64,000 nucleotides of DNA from Pseudomonas viridiflava (GTDB lineage Bacteria; Pseudomonadota; Gammaproteobacteria; Pseudomonadales; Pseudomonadaceae), in the NCBI RefSeq assembly GCF_900580865.1, contig NZ_UTBZ01000169.1:1-64000 (forward strand), given 5' to 3'. The notes beneath the pieces are model-generated. The model made no database searches, had not been told where the DNA came from, and saw nothing but the letters and a program-made list of their open reading frames with translations. Below, one piece after another: positions 25,371 through 34,234 of this stretch; positions within the stretch are counted from its first letter, which is position 1; each line of letters opens with the position of its first letter. Position numbers and translations under genes: made by a program.

Positions 25371-26069
25371 TTATTTGCGGATGGTGCGCTGTTCGATGCG
25401 TTTTTCGAACGTGCCGCAAATGACCCGATCGACGTAGATGCCCGGGGTGTGGATCTGCGATGGATCGAGTTCGCCGGGTTCGACGATTTCTTCGACTTCA
25501 ACCACGGTGATCTTGCCGGCGGTGGCGGCCAGCGGGTTGAAGTTCTGCGCGGTGTGACGGTAGACGACGTTGCCGAAGTGGTCGGCTTTCCAGCCTTTGA
25601 CGATGGCGAAGTCGCCGGTAATGGATTCTTCCATCAGGTACTTGCGACCCTTGAACTCACGCACTTCCTTGCCTTCGGCGACCGGAGTGCCGACGCCGGT
25701 GGCGGTGAAGAAAGCCGGAATGCCGGCGCCGCCCGCGCGCATTTTCTCGGCGAGGGTGCCTTGCGGGGTCAGGATGACTTCGATGTCGCCTTTGAGAAGT
25801 TGCTCTTCGAACAGCTTGTTTTCGCCGACGTAGGAAGCGATGACTTTGCTGATCTGGCGATCGGTGAGCAGCACGCCAAGGCCAAAGCCGTCGACGCCGC
25901 AGTTGTTGGACACGACGGTAAGGTCGCGGGTGCCTTTGCGCTTGATCTCGGCGATCAGGTTTTCCGGAATGCCGCACAGACCGAAGCCGCCGGCGATGAC
26001 GGTCATGCCGTCCTCAAGCCCGGCCAGGGCTTCCTCGTAGGAACTCACGCGCTTGTCGAAACCTGCCAT
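25371..26069 (-). CDS. 3-oxoacid CoA-transferase subunit A
   Basis: 232 residues from ATG 26069; a GTG two codons upstream is possible. AGGFGLCGIPENLI and VVSNNCGVDGFGLGVLL are hallmarks of the alpha subunit (ScoA/AtoD). It is the first gene of the CoA-transferase A, B and thiolase operon. It is divergent from a LysR gene that may regulate it, with a REP pair in the shared region. Confidence 0.92.
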   Translation of the reverse strand: MAGFDKRVSSYEEALAGLEDGMTVIAGGFGLCGIPENLIAEIKRKGTRDLTVVSNNCGVDGFGLGVLLTDRQISKVIASYVGENKLFEEQLLKGDIEVILTPQGTLAEKMRAGGAGIPAFFTATGVGTPVAEGKEVREFKGRKYLMEESITGDFAIVKGWKADHFGNVVYRHTAQNFNPLAATAGKITVVEVEEIVEPGELDPSQIHTPGIYVDRVICGTFEKRIEQRTIRK

Positions 26070-26200
26070 ATGCACCTCTTTTATTATTTGCGGGCGGCTG
26101 GCTAGCCGAATGGTTGGAGTGTCTCGCTGGAAGATATATTTGTTAAGTTGATTTTTAAGGTCGATTGATTGATAAAGCTCAACAAATGCATCTGCCCCCT

Positions 26201-26278
26201 GTAGGAGCTGCCGAAGGCTGCGATCTTTTCATCTGATAAAACCAAGATCAAAAGATCGCAGCCTCCGGCAGCTCCTAC
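26201..26278. repeat. Inverted REP pair (type A)
   Basis: REP arms at 26201-26229 and 26250-26278, facing each other, within the divergent region between the CoA-transferase operon and the LysR gene, 30 bp from the LysR start. The right arm has one change (CTCCGG for CTTCGG). Confidence 0.88.
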
Positions 26279-26309
26279 CTGACCGAGTTTCATGTTCAGA
26301 GGTTTGAGT

Positions 26310-27197
26310 ATGACCATCAAACAGATCCGCGCCTTCCTCGCCGTGGCCCAGAGTCTCAGTTTTGCCGTGGCCTGCGAGCGCCTGCACCTGTCGCAATCAG
26401 CCTTGAGCCTGACCATCAAAGCGCTGGAGGAGGGCCTGGGCGGACGCCTGTTCAGCCGCAACACACGCAACGTTGCGCTGACGGCCGAAGGTGAATCCTT
26501 GCTGCCACTGGCTCGACGGCTGATCGCCGACTGGGACAACGCCGAAGACGAGATGCGCCAACGCTTCAGCTTGCAGCGCGGGCGAGTGACGCTGGCGGCG
26601 ATGCCGTCGTTTGCCGGCAACCTGCTGCCGCCGATCCTCAAGACCTTTCGCGCGCGCTATCCGAACGTCAACGTCACGGTCAACGACGTGATCAACGAGC
26701 AAGTGCTGGAAATGGTCCGTGATCGCCAAGTCGAACTGGGGGTTGCGTTCGAGCCGATGCAAAACACCTCAATGGTATTCACGCCGTTGTACATGGATCG
26801 CTTCGTCGCGGTGGTGCCGAAGGATTCGCCGTTGGCGCAGCGCAGCGAGATCGATTGGCAGACGTTGTTGCAGCAGCCGTTCATCACCTTGCAGCGGCCA
26901 TCGACGGTGCGGGTGATGCTTGAAGAGCACTTGCAGGCGCGGGGCATGAAGTTGCCGGTGGAGTTTGAAAGCCACCAGTTGGCAACTGTCGGGCGAATGG
27001 TTGCCAGCGGATTGGGCGTCAGTGCCGTGCCGGCGTTGTGCGCCGAGCAGATGCAGGAGCTCGGCGCCCACTGTCTGACCCTGGATGATTCGGTGGAGCG
27101 GGCCATCGGCGTGCTGACTGAGCCGGGCAATGAACTGTCGGCGGCGGCGCAGGCGTTGTTCGATATTCTCAAGGCTGAAAATCTCGGGCGATTGTGA
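26310..27197 (+). CDS. LysR-family transcriptional regulator
   Basis: 295 residues from ATG 26310 with AGAGG upstream. The N-terminal helix-turn-helix reads SLSFAVACERLHLSQSALSL and is followed by the substrate-binding domain (VTLAAMPSFAGNLLP on). Its divergence from the CoA-transferase/thiolase operon suggests that it controls acetoacetate or ketone use, but the REP pair between them leaves little room for a shared promoter. Inducer unknown. Confidence 0.85.
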   Translation: MTIKQIRAFLAVAQSLSFAVACERLHLSQSALSLTIKALEEGLGGRLFSRNTRNVALTAEGESLLPLARRLIADWDNAEDEMRQRFSLQRGRVTLAAMPSFAGNLLPPILKTFRARYPNVNVTVNDVINEQVLEMVRDRQVELGVAFEPMQNTSMVFTPLYMDRFVAVVPKDSPLAQRSEIDWQTLLQQPFITLQRPSTVRVMLEEHLQARGMKLPVEFESHQLATVGRMVASGLGVSAVPALCAEQMQELGAHCLTLDDSVERAIGVLTEPGNELSAAAQALFDILKAENLGRL

Positions 27198-27203
27198 GAT
27201 CTA

Positions 27204-27506
27204 CCCCCTCACCCCAACCCTCTCCCCTAGGGGGGCGAGGGGGCAGGGAGCTGATCGGGGACATTTCGGAAAATGGGTTCGACCCGAAACTTTCAGGTCG
27301 ATGTATCGCTAGCAACAACTCGGTCAACTCCCTTTCCCTTCCCCTTTCCCTTGGGCGAGGGCGAGGGCTGGCCTAGTGTTAGGGGGAAGGGAGCTGATCG
27401 GGGGCATTTCCAAAAATGGGTTCGGCTCGAAATTTTCAGGTCGCAGTATTCAGCCCAGACAACTCGGTCAGTTCCCTCTCCCTTGGGAGAGGGCTAGGGT
27501 GAGGGG
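27204..27506. repeat. Duplicated CCCCTCACCC inverted-repeat element
   Basis: The outer ends (27204 on, and up to 27506) are inverted copies like those at 12405-12588 and 61586-61793. Inside, one unit occurs twice in tandem: GAGCTGATCGGGG...CATTTC...AAAATGGGTTCG...TTTTCAGGTCG at about 27250-27345 and again at 27388-27480. It fills the 343 bp between the LysR and sirtuin genes; no gene seen. Confidence 0.7.
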
Positions 27507-27540
27507 CCTGGGTCCTGAGTCGAGCGCGGATTGCAGCAAC

Positions 27541-28383
27541 TCACCGATCCAGCTCCCTGACCAACAGGGGTAGAAGCTGTTCACACGACGCTTCAATCTT
27601 CAAATCCAGCAAATCGTCCGCGCGGGTCTTGCCCAGATTGATCGCAATCAACGGTTTCCCGCGATCGGCAATCACCCGGCACAAACGAAACGCCGAATAC
27701 GCCATCAACGACGACCCCACCACCAACATCCCCGCCGCATTTTCTGCCGCCGCCATCGCCCGAGCCGCCGTGGGCTGCGCGACGTTCTCGCCGAAAAACA
27801 CCACGTCCGGTTTCATCCGTTCACCGGCGCAATGCGGACAGTGCGGTACCTGAAAACGCGCCTCGAACGCCGGATCGAGCAGAGTGTCACCATCCGGTGC
27901 CTGCACCGCATCGACCCCGGCCAGATACGGATTTTGTTGTTCCATCAATTGCTGAATCGAATCACGCTCACTGCGCTGGCCACAGTCCAGGCACAGGACG
28001 CGATGCAAGCTGCCGTGCAGTTCGATCACATCATGACTGCCGGCCTGATCGTGCAGGGTGTCGACGTTCTGGGTGATCAAACCGTGGATCAGCCCACGGT
28101 GCTGCAAATCGGCCAATGCTTCGTGAGCCGCGTTCGGCTGCGCCTGACGTACTTTCGGCCAACCCAGCATCGCACGTGCCCAATAGCGGCGGCGCGACTC
28201 GGGGGCGGCGAGGAATTCCTGATACATCATCGGCTGCCGGCCACGGCGTACACCGTCGCTGTCGCGGTAATCCGGAATGCCCGACGGCGTGCTGATACCG
28301 GCCCCGGTCAGGACGAGGAAGTCGCCATCGGCCATCACCTCTTGCAAGGTGTCGAGGTGTTCGCGGGTCGGGCTGTCGAGCAT
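27541..28383 (-). CDS. NAD-dependent protein deacylase (sirtuin)
   Basis: 280 residues. NAD site GAGISTPSGIPDYR, TQNVDTLHDQAG, catalytic His in VIELHGSLHR, zinc Cys pairs CLDC and CPHC, and the late GSSLMAYSAFRL segment are all present. It removes acyl groups from lysine using NAD. It stands alone between repeats and a methyltransferase gene; targets cannot be inferred. Confidence 0.92.
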   Translation of the reverse strand: MLDSPTREHLDTLQEVMADGDFLVLTGAGISTPSGIPDYRDSDGVRRGRQPMMYQEFLAAPESRRRYWARAMLGWPKVRQAQPNAAHEALADLQHRGLIHGLITQNVDTLHDQAGSHDVIELHGSLHRVLCLDCGQRSERDSIQQLMEQQNPYLAGVDAVQAPDGDTLLDPAFEARFQVPHCPHCAGERMKPDVVFFGENVAQPTAARAMAAAENAAGMLVVGSSLMAYSAFRLCRVIADRGKPLIAINLGKTRADDLLDLKIEASCEQLLPLLVRELDR

Positions 28384-28437
28384 GGTCAGCGCTCCGAAAT
28401 GGGCAGTGCCAGCAGGTTAGCACGCGACCCGCGCGGG

Positions 28438-29487
28438 TTACTTGCGTGCCTCCAGAATCAGGTTGAACGGTGTTTGTGTGGCACGGCGGAAGTGCTTGAA
28501 CCCGGCCTCGGTAAACACTTTGCGCAAACGCATTTCTCCCGCCTGCGCGCCCAGCCCCAGGCCGACTTCCTGCGACAGTGAGTTCGGTGTGCAGATAAAC
28601 GTCGAGGCGGCGTAGAACAGCCGCCCGACCGGGTTGATGTTGTCGTCCAGGGTGTCGTTGGCGAACGGCTCGACCAGCAGCACCGTGCCGTCGTCCTTCA
28701 ACGAGTCATAAGCGTGACGCGCGGCGCCGACCGGGTCGCCCATGTCATGCAGGCAGTCGAAATAGCAGATCAGGTCGTAGTCATCGCCGGGGTAGCTCTT
28801 CGCCGAACCCTGGAAAAACTTCGTCCGGCTGCTGACTCCACCTTCCTCGGCGCGTTGGGTGGCGACAGTGATTGACGGTGCGTGATAGTCGTAGCCGACG
28901 AAACGCGAGTTGGGAAACGCCTGGGCCATGATCACTGTTGAGGCGCCATGGCCGCAGCCGATGTCGGCGACTTTCGCGCCTTCCTCCAGTTTCGCCACCA
29001 CACCGTCCAGCGCCGGCAGCCATTCGGCGATCAGGTGACCTTTGTAGCCCGGCCGGAAGAACCGCTCGGTGCCGGTGAACATGCATGGATGGTGATCGCC
29101 CCAAGGCAGGGCGCCGCTGCCACGCATGGCTTTGACCAGTTTGTCCTTGTCATGAAAAAACGATGCCACCACCCCGAGGCCGCCAGCGACGTAGACCGGC
29201 GAGTCTTCGACGGCCAACGCCAGCGCCTGTTCTTCAGGCAAGCGGAACTGGCCGTCGTGGTGCTCCATGTAGCCGGAAGCGGCGTGAGCGCTGAGCCATT
29301 CGCGCACCAGACGCGGGTTGCAGGTGGTTTTTGCGGCGAGGGCATCGGCGCTGATCGGCTGACTGTCGGCCATGGCCCGGTACAGGCCGAGTTCTTCGCC
29401 GACGATGACATTGGCCAGCATCGCCGCGCCGCCCATGTCGTTGACCAGTTTGCCCATGAATTGGTTGAGCTTCGCCTCGTCCATCAT
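28438..29487 (-). CDS. SAM-dependent methyltransferase with winged-helix N terminus
   Basis: 349 residues from the ATG at 29487, with AGGAG upstream. Residues 1-90 look like the helical and winged-helix dimerisation part of O-methyltransferase-like proteins (LAAKTTCNPRLVREWLSAHA). The Rossmann core shows the SAM loop VADIGCGHGASTV and YDLICYFDCLHDMGDP. Close relatives are annotated only as methyltransferases (Rv2258c-like group), so the substrate is unknown. The upstream 400 bp hold a REP pair and a regulatory motif for the divergent gene. Confidence 0.8.
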   Translation of the reverse strand: MMDEAKLNQFMGKLVNDMGGAAMLANVIVGEELGLYRAMADSQPISADALAAKTTCNPRLVREWLSAHAASGYMEHHDGQFRLPEEQALALAVEDSPVYVAGGLGVVASFFHDKDKLVKAMRGSGALPWGDHHPCMFTGTERFFRPGYKGHLIAEWLPALDGVVAKLEEGAKVADIGCGHGASTVIMAQAFPNSRFVGYDYHAPSITVATQRAEEGGVSSRTKFFQGSAKSYPGDDYDLICYFDCLHDMGDPVGAARHAYDSLKDDGTVLLVEPFANDTLDDNINPVGRLFYAASTFICTPNSLSQEVGLGLGAQAGEMRLRKVFTEAGFKHFRRATQTPFNLILEARK

Positions 29488-29668
29488 GTGTGCTCCTGAA
29501 ACAGGATCACGGTCCGGCGGCGTCGAAGGTCGAGGCGTGCGCCACCGGGCGGTGGTCACGGAGTTGGGCAGGGCACGGCTGACGTCCTGCGTCCCCCTCG
29601 ACTGGGTAATGAATGAGTCTAGCCCCGGTCCGGGGCTGGCGCTGGCTTTGTGAACACTGAAAACCTCG

Positions 29669-29756
29669 GTGGGAGCGAGCCTGCTCGCGAAGAGGCCGAC
29701 ACAGTCAACATCGTTGTCGACTGTTCGGCAGCCTTCGCGAGCAGGCTCGCTCCCAC
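29669..29756. repeat. Inverted REP pair (type B)
   Basis: Arms 29669-29691 and 29734-29756 in opposite directions, in the divergent region between the methyltransferase and the MNIO gene. Confidence 0.9.
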
Positions 29757-29769
29757 AGGTTTTTCGGTG

Positions 29770-29804
29770 TGTATCACTGTGTATCGCGGTGGTTGGAGGA
29801 TACA
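29770..29804 (+). promoter_or_regulatory. Regulatory site A: TGTATC-N4-TGTATC-N13-GATACA before the MNIO gene
   Basis: TGTATC at 29770-29775 and 29780-29785 are direct repeats one helical turn apart, and an inverted copy GATACA follows at 29799-29804. A further GATACA is at 29842-29847. The same arrangement with exactly the same spacing occurs at 33716-33750 and 33784-33818. Direct repeats at ten-base spacing are typical of OmpR-family response regulators. Confidence 0.65.
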
Positions 29805-29891
29805 CAGCGCTGCAAATGCCCGGTCATGTGCACACAGCCGTGATACAGCCAGCGGTTCAACTCGGCAAAACCCACTGCTGAGGTACATCCC

Positions 29892-30731
29892 ATGCACATT
29901 CCTCCCTTAATAGCGCAACCCAGCGTCGGCCTCGGCTTGCGCCGTGGCCTGTTGAAAGACCTGCAAGCTGCCCGCACCGGCGATTTCGACTTTCTCGAAG
30001 TCGCTCCGGAAAACTGGATCGGCGTCGGTGGCGCCCATGGCGCGGCGTTGCGTGAACTGGCCGAACGCTATCCGTTGTCCTGTCACGGCTTGTCGCTGTC
30101 ACTTGGCGGACCGGCGCCGCTGGATGTCGGCTTCTTGCAGGAGGTCCGGGTGTTTCTCGATCATTACAACGTGCCGCTGTACAGCGAGCACCTGAGTTAT
30201 TGCAGCGATGACGGGCATCTCTATGACTTGCTGCCATTACCGTTCACCGAAGAGGCGGTGCACCACGTTGCCGCGCGGATCCGTCAAGCTCAGGACATTC
30301 TTGGCCGGCGTCTGGCCGTGGAAAACGTTTCTTACTATGCCGCCCCGCGCCAGGACATGGATGAAGTGACCTTCACCAATGCCGTGTTGCGCGAAGCCGA
30401 TTGCGATCTGCTGCTGGACGTCAACAATGTCTACGTCAATGCGATCAACCACGGATTTGATCCACAAGCGTTTCTAGCCGGTATCGAGCCGGGCCGGGTG
30501 GTCGGCATGCATGTGGCCGGGCATTTTGATGAGTCTGACACGCTGAAAATCGACACCCATGGCGCCTCGGTAAAACCGCAGGTCTGGTCGCTGCTGGCCG
30601 AGGCCTATGCACGATTTGGCGCGCAGCCAACGCTGCTTGAGCGAGATTTCAATTTCCCGGCATTTTCTGAACTGGTCGCTGAGTTGCAAACCATTCGCCA
30701 CTTGCAGGTGGGAGGCGGCCATCGTGGATAA
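29892..30731 (+). CDS. MNIO-family (DUF692) iron oxidase, BufB/MbnB-like
   Basis: 279 residues. It is a TIM-barrel multinuclear non-haem iron oxidase with the expected His/Glu/Asp ligand segments: FLEVAPENWIG, SCHGLSLSLGG, YSEHLSYC, AVENVSYY, LLLDVNNVYVNA, GMHVAGH and LLERDFNFP. Family members modify cysteines of small peptides, for example to thiooxazole in copper-binding bufferins. It overlaps the DUF2063 partner gene by eight bases. No DUF2282 bufferin precursor lies beside it. Regulatory site A lies about 90 bp upstream. Confidence 0.85.
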   Translation: MHIPPLIAQPSVGLGLRRGLLKDLQAARTGDFDFLEVAPENWIGVGGAHGAALRELAERYPLSCHGLSLSLGGPAPLDVGFLQEVRVFLDHYNVPLYSEHLSYCSDDGHLYDLLPLPFTEEAVHHVAARIRQAQDILGRRLAVENVSYYAAPRQDMDEVTFTNAVLREADCDLLLDVNNVYVNAINHGFDPQAFLAGIEPGRVVGMHVAGHFDESDTLKIDTHGASVKPQVWSLLAEAYARFGAQPTLLERDFNFPAFSELVAELQTIRHLQVGGGHRG

Positions 30732-31476
30732 GCTGATACTGCAACAACAGGCCCTGACCCGATATCTGCGCGATCCTGACCATCAACCGCCGCCGGCCGA
30801 CATGAACGCGGCGCGGGTCAACGTCTATCGCGATCTGGTGTTCAACAACGTATCGCAACTGTTGAGCGGCACGTTTCCGGTGTTGATCCAGATCATCGGT
30901 GAACAACGCTGGGGTCTGCTGGTGCGCGGCTTTTTGCGCGACTGGCGGGCGCAGACGCCGAAGTTCGGTGAGATTGCAGAAACCTTTCTCGACTATCTGG
31001 CCACGCAACCGCAGGTATTGCGCGAAGGTGAGTGGCCGGCGTTTCTGCTGGAGCTGGCGCATTACGAATGGGTTGAGATGGCCCTGCAACAGTGTGATGC
31101 TCAGGCGCTGCCGTCGACCGATCCGGCGCTGTTGCTGGAACGCCCGCTGCTGATCTCGGCGCTGGCCTGGCCGTTGGCGTATGTGTGGCCGGTGCATGAA
31201 CTTGATCCGAACAATCGGCCCGTCACGCCACCGGCTCAACCGACGTTGTTGCTGGTGCGGCGCGCGGCGGACTGGAGTGTGAAGTTTTCCGAGCTGAGTC
31301 CGTTGGCCTGGCGGTTGTTGCAGCGCATCACTGAGTTAACGCCGTTGACCGGGCGCGAGCAGTTGCAAGGTCTGGCGCAAGAGGCCGGGCAGTCGGCCAG
31401 CAATTCGTTCGTGGACAACGGCCTGGTGTTGTTGCGGCAGATGCATGAGGACCAGGTGATCGGTCTGGCACCTTGA
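30724..31476 (+). CDS. DUF2063 partner protein of the MNIO enzyme (BufC/HvfC-like)
   Basis: 250 residues from a GTG at 30724 with GGAGG eight bases upstream, overlapping the MNIO gene. The N-terminal DUF2063 domain shows LTRYLRDPD, ARVNVYRDLVFNNVSQLL and FPVLIQIIG. In known systems this protein binds the precursor peptide and delivers it to the MNIO enzyme. It is followed by a REP pair, so the operon has two genes. Confidence 0.83.
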   Translation: MDKLILQQQALTRYLRDPDHQPPPADMNAARVNVYRDLVFNNVSQLLSGTFPVLIQIIGEQRWGLLVRGFLRDWRAQTPKFGEIAETFLDYLATQPQVLREGEWPAFLLELAHYEWVEMALQQCDAQALPSTDPALLLERPLLISALAWPLAYVWPVHELDPNNRPVTPPAQPTLLLVRRAADWSVKFSELSPLAWRLLQRITELTPLTGREQLQGLAQEAGQSASNSFVDNGLVLLRQMHEDQVIGLAP

Positions 31477-31493
31477 GTACTGCGCCGCACACT

Positions 31494-31581
31494 GTGGGAG
31501 CGAGCTTGCTCGCGAAAGCGATCTGTCAGTCAACTTGAGCATCGACTGACAGGACGCCTTCGCGAGCAAGCTCGCTCCCAC
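31494..31581. repeat. Inverted REP pair (type B)
   Basis: Arms 31494-31516 and 31559-31581, between the convergent ends of the DUF2063 gene and the sensor kinase gene. A further inverted stretch GTCAGTC/GACTGAC lies in the loop. Confidence 0.88.
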
Positions 31582-31598
31582 AAGGACTTTCGCTGTTC

Positions 31599-32906
31599 TC
31601 AGGGGTGCAGGGGGAGTTTCAGTTCCGCGCACAACCCGCCACCCTCGCGGTTGCTCAAGGTCAGCGAACCACCCAGCGCCATGGCCAGTTGCTGGGCGAT
31701 GGCCAAGCCCAGTCCGGTGCCGCCGGTATCGCGATTGCGCGAGTTTTCCACGCGGTAGAACGGTTGCAGCACTTGCGCCAGTTCGGCATCGGCGATGCCC
31801 GGGCCGCGATCCATAACGGTGATCGCCAGGCTGCCCTTGTTGGCTTCGACCCAGACTTCGGCGGCGCCGGCGAACTTCAGTGCGTTGTCGGTGAGGTTCA
31901 CCAGTACTCGGCGCAATGCATGAGGACGGGTGTCGATGACGGCCGTACTCTTGCCGACCAGTTGCACCTGTTTACCCATGTCCTGATAGTCGAACACCAG
32001 GCTTTCGAGGAAGGAGTCCATGTTGGTGCGGCGGCTTTCCTCGGTCGAGCCATGGATGCTGCGCGCATACGCCACGCCTTCGCGCACCAGATGTTCCATC
32101 TCGCTGAGGTCATTCCACAGTTTGTCTTTCTCGGTGCAATCGTCCATGAGCTCGGCACGCAGTTTCATCCGCGTGATCGGCGTTTGCAGGTCGTGGGAAA
32201 TCGCCGCCAGCAGTTGCATGCGTTCTTTGAGGTAGGCGGCGATGCGCGCCTGCATCGCGTTGAACGCCCGCGCGGCGTAGACCACTTCGTTCGGGCCGCT
32301 TTCGTCGAGGTTGATCGGGTGGGCGTTGGGGTCGAGGGTTTCCACGGCGTCGGCCAGCCGGGTCAACGGGCGGACCGCGATGCGCACCGCCAGCCAGGTG
32401 CAGGCGATCATCAACGCCAGTTGCCCGAGCAAGACCACCGGCAACCAGGGCGACAACGGGACCATGGCGGGGCGCACGTCGATGGTCACCGGGCTGCCGT
32501 CGCTCAGGCGCAGATGGCCCTGAAAGTGTTTCTTCGGCCCGGGAATGTCGGTGAAGGTCAGCGGATAGCGTTCACCAATGGCTTCGGTGATCGAGGTGAC
32601 CGCCACCGGCACATCACCGGCCTCGATCGGCGTGCCCGGTTCGCCTTCGCTCAACAGGTAGCCATAGTTTTTTCGCGCCAGCCGCTCAAGCCAGGCAGGG
32701 CGCTCTTCGGCAGGCAAGCGATCAAGGATCGCAATCGAGGTCGAGACGTCGGTCTCGAGATTGCCGAGCATGGTGTTCTTGGCGCTTTGGTAACGCTCGT
32801 AATACTGCGCGCCGAACGAGAGCGCCTGGGCAAGCAGCAGGCCGATCAGGAAAATCAGCGACAGGCGTGAGGCGAGGGTGCGCGGCCAGTGCAGGTTGAG
32901 CGTCAT
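31599..32906 (-). CDS. Sensor histidine kinase
   Basis: 435 residues. Two membrane segments (about 13-31 and 154-176) enclose a periplasmic domain of about 120 residues. HAMP follows, then HisKA with His238 in AAISHDLQTP, and an ATPase domain with NLTDNALKFA, DRGPGI and GGTGLGLAI. It overlaps the response regulator gene by four bases. The signal is not readable; the neighbouring DipZ and MNIO genes suggest metal or thiol stress at the periplasm (inference). Confidence 0.9.
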   Translation of the reverse strand: MTLNLHWPRTLASRLSLIFLIGLLLAQALSFGAQYYERYQSAKNTMLGNLETDVSTSIAILDRLPAEERPAWLERLARKNYGYLLSEGEPGTPIEAGDVPVAVTSITEAIGERYPLTFTDIPGPKKHFQGHLRLSDGSPVTIDVRPAMVPLSPWLPVVLLGQLALMIACTWLAVRIAVRPLTRLADAVETLDPNAHPINLDESGPNEVVYAARAFNAMQARIAAYLKERMQLLAAISHDLQTPITRMKLRAELMDDCTEKDKLWNDLSEMEHLVREGVAYARSIHGSTEESRRTNMDSFLESLVFDYQDMGKQVQLVGKSTAVIDTRPHALRRVLVNLTDNALKFAGAAEVWVEANKGSLAITVMDRGPGIADAELAQVLQPFYRVENSRNRDTGGTGLGLAIAQQLAMALGGSLTLSNREGGGLCAELKLPLHP

Positions 32907-33643
32907 GCCGGCGCCCCGAGAATCTCGACCGGCAGCGAGAACACATAACCTTCGCTACGCACGGTCTTGATGTAGGCCGGCTCGCGCGCATCATCGAGCA
33001 GACGCTGGCGCAAACGGCTGACCAGCAAATCGATCGAGCGGTCGAACAAATCAGCGTCGCGCCCTTGGGTCAGATTGAGCAGTTGATCGCGGCTGAGCAC
33101 CCGTTGCGGATGATCGAGAAAGACCCGCAGCAAGCGGTATTCGGCGCCGCTGAGGGCGACCATGGTGCCGTCCTTGTCCAACAGGTGACGGGCTGAAGTG
33201 TCCAGTTGCCAACGACCGAAGGCCAGCAGACGCCCGGCCTCGGTGACCACCAGATTCGGCGGCAGCATCCGCGTGCGGCGCAGCACGGCGTTGATCCGCG
33301 CGAGCAGTTCGCGGGCGGCGAACGGTTTGGTCAGGTAATCGTCGGCGCCCATTTCCAGGCCGATGATGCGGTCGGTTTCATCGTTGCGCGCCGTCAGCAT
33401 CAACACCGGTGTGGCCTTGTGTTTGCCCACACGCAGTTCACGGCACAACTGTAGGCCATCGTCGCCGGGCATCATGATATCGAGCACGATCAGGTCGACG
33501 GTGTTGGCCTCGAGAAAGCTGCGCATCTGCCGGCCATCGGCGACCACGGTGGTGCGCAGACCGTTTTTCTTCAGGTAGTTGCCCACCAGTTCACGGATCT
33601 CGCGGTCGTCGTCGACGATGAGAATGTGATCGACATGATCCAT
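32903..33643 (-). CDS. OmpR-family response regulator
   Basis: 246 residues. The receiver domain has the acidic pair in ILIVDDDRE, phospho-acceptor Asp55 (LIVLDIMMPG) and Lys106 (YLTKPF). The C-terminal winged helix ends YIKTVRSEGYVFSLPVE. It is co-transcribed with the kinase. Two copies of the TGTATC motif lie 73-175 bp upstream, between it and the divergent small-protein operon, and a third precedes the MNIO gene. It is the natural candidate to bind all three. Confidence 0.92.
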   Translation of the reverse strand: MDHVDHILIVDDDREIRELVGNYLKKNGLRTTVVADGRQMRSFLEANTVDLIVLDIMMPGDDGLQLCRELRVGKHKATPVLMLTARNDETDRIIGLEMGADDYLTKPFAARELLARINAVLRRTRMLPPNLVVTEAGRLLAFGRWQLDTSARHLLDKDGTMVALSGAEYRLLRVFLDHPQRVLSRDQLLNLTQGRDADLFDRSIDLLVSRLRQRLLDDAREPAYIKTVRSEGYVFSLPVEILGAPA

Positions 33644-33715
33644 CGGTTCAAGCCTCAGTCAGAAGGGGAATGCCGTGCAGTCTATAGAGCCTTCAATGGC
33701 TCGCCTGCCTGCCTT

Positions 33716-33750
33716 TGTATTGCAGTGTATCTGCCGTGGCGGCGGATACA
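33716..33750. promoter_or_regulatory. Regulatory site C: TGTATT-N4-TGTATC-N13-GATACA
   Basis: TGTATT at 33716-33721, TGTATC at 33726-33731 and GATACA at 33745-33750, with the same spacing as sites A and B. It lies closer to the response regulator gene and may mediate autoregulation. Confidence 0.6.
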
Positions 33751-33783
33751 CGGGGACGCAAAAACGCGAATTTTCCAGGGTTT

Positions 33784-33818
33784 TGTATCGCTGTGTATCC
33801 CCCGATGGCAGGGATACA
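33784..33818 (+). promoter_or_regulatory. Regulatory site B: TGTATC-N4-TGTATC-N13-GATACA
   Basis: TGTATC at 33784-33789 and 33794-33799, GATACA at 33813-33818. The stretch CTGTGTATC and the GGATACACAGCG on the right are shared with site A nearly base for base. It lies about 125 bp before the DUF2790 gene and 68 bp from site C. Confidence 0.65.
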
Positions 33819-33941
33819 CAGCGATTGAAACGCGCCTGTTCCTGACACAGACGCGATACCTCGCGAGCCTCAAATAGGCTCCATCGAGGCCCACACAGAT
33901 CGCCTCGGCTCAAACCCCACTGAAGTCTTGAGGAAAACGCC

Positions 33942-34205
33942 ATGAACAACAAATCCGTAATCGCCGCCTGCCTGTTTGCCGCGCTGAACATCTGCACGCT
34001 GTCGGCCCGTGCCGAAGCCGCTGTCACCCCGCAAACCTACACCTACGGTACCCACCTGGATATCCAGAAAGTGATCTCGCTGAAACAGGACAACTCGGTG
34101 ACTTGCGGGATTGTCGACGCGCGCATGACCTACCTCGATTCGGCCGGTCAGACCCGCGTGCTCGATTACAGCAAATTCGCCGACGGCTGCAACAACGACA
34201 ACTGA
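33942..34205 (+). CDS. Small periplasmic DUF2790 protein
   Basis: 87 residues with a signal peptide ending near SARAEA. The mature part has the DUF2790 pattern: YTYGTHLDIQKVISLK, then TCGIVDARMTYLDSAG, and a second Cys near the end (ADGC). The two cysteines could form one disulfide. It is the first gene of a three-gene operon with a peptide and a DipZ-like thiol reductase. The family is common in Pseudomonas and often found near metal-responsive genes; its function is unknown. Confidence 0.82.
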   Translation: MNNKSVIAACLFAALNICTLSARAEAAVTPQTYTYGTHLDIQKVISLKQDNSVTCGIVDARMTYLDSAGQTRVLDYSKFADGCNNDN

Positions 34206-34234
34206 GCCAGCACTCTTTATAGAAGGAAACAGCC

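Noticed and set aside
29757..29891. Bufferin-type precursor gene before the MNIO gene
   Set aside because: The space holds only the regulatory motif; no small secreted Cys-rich frame was found.
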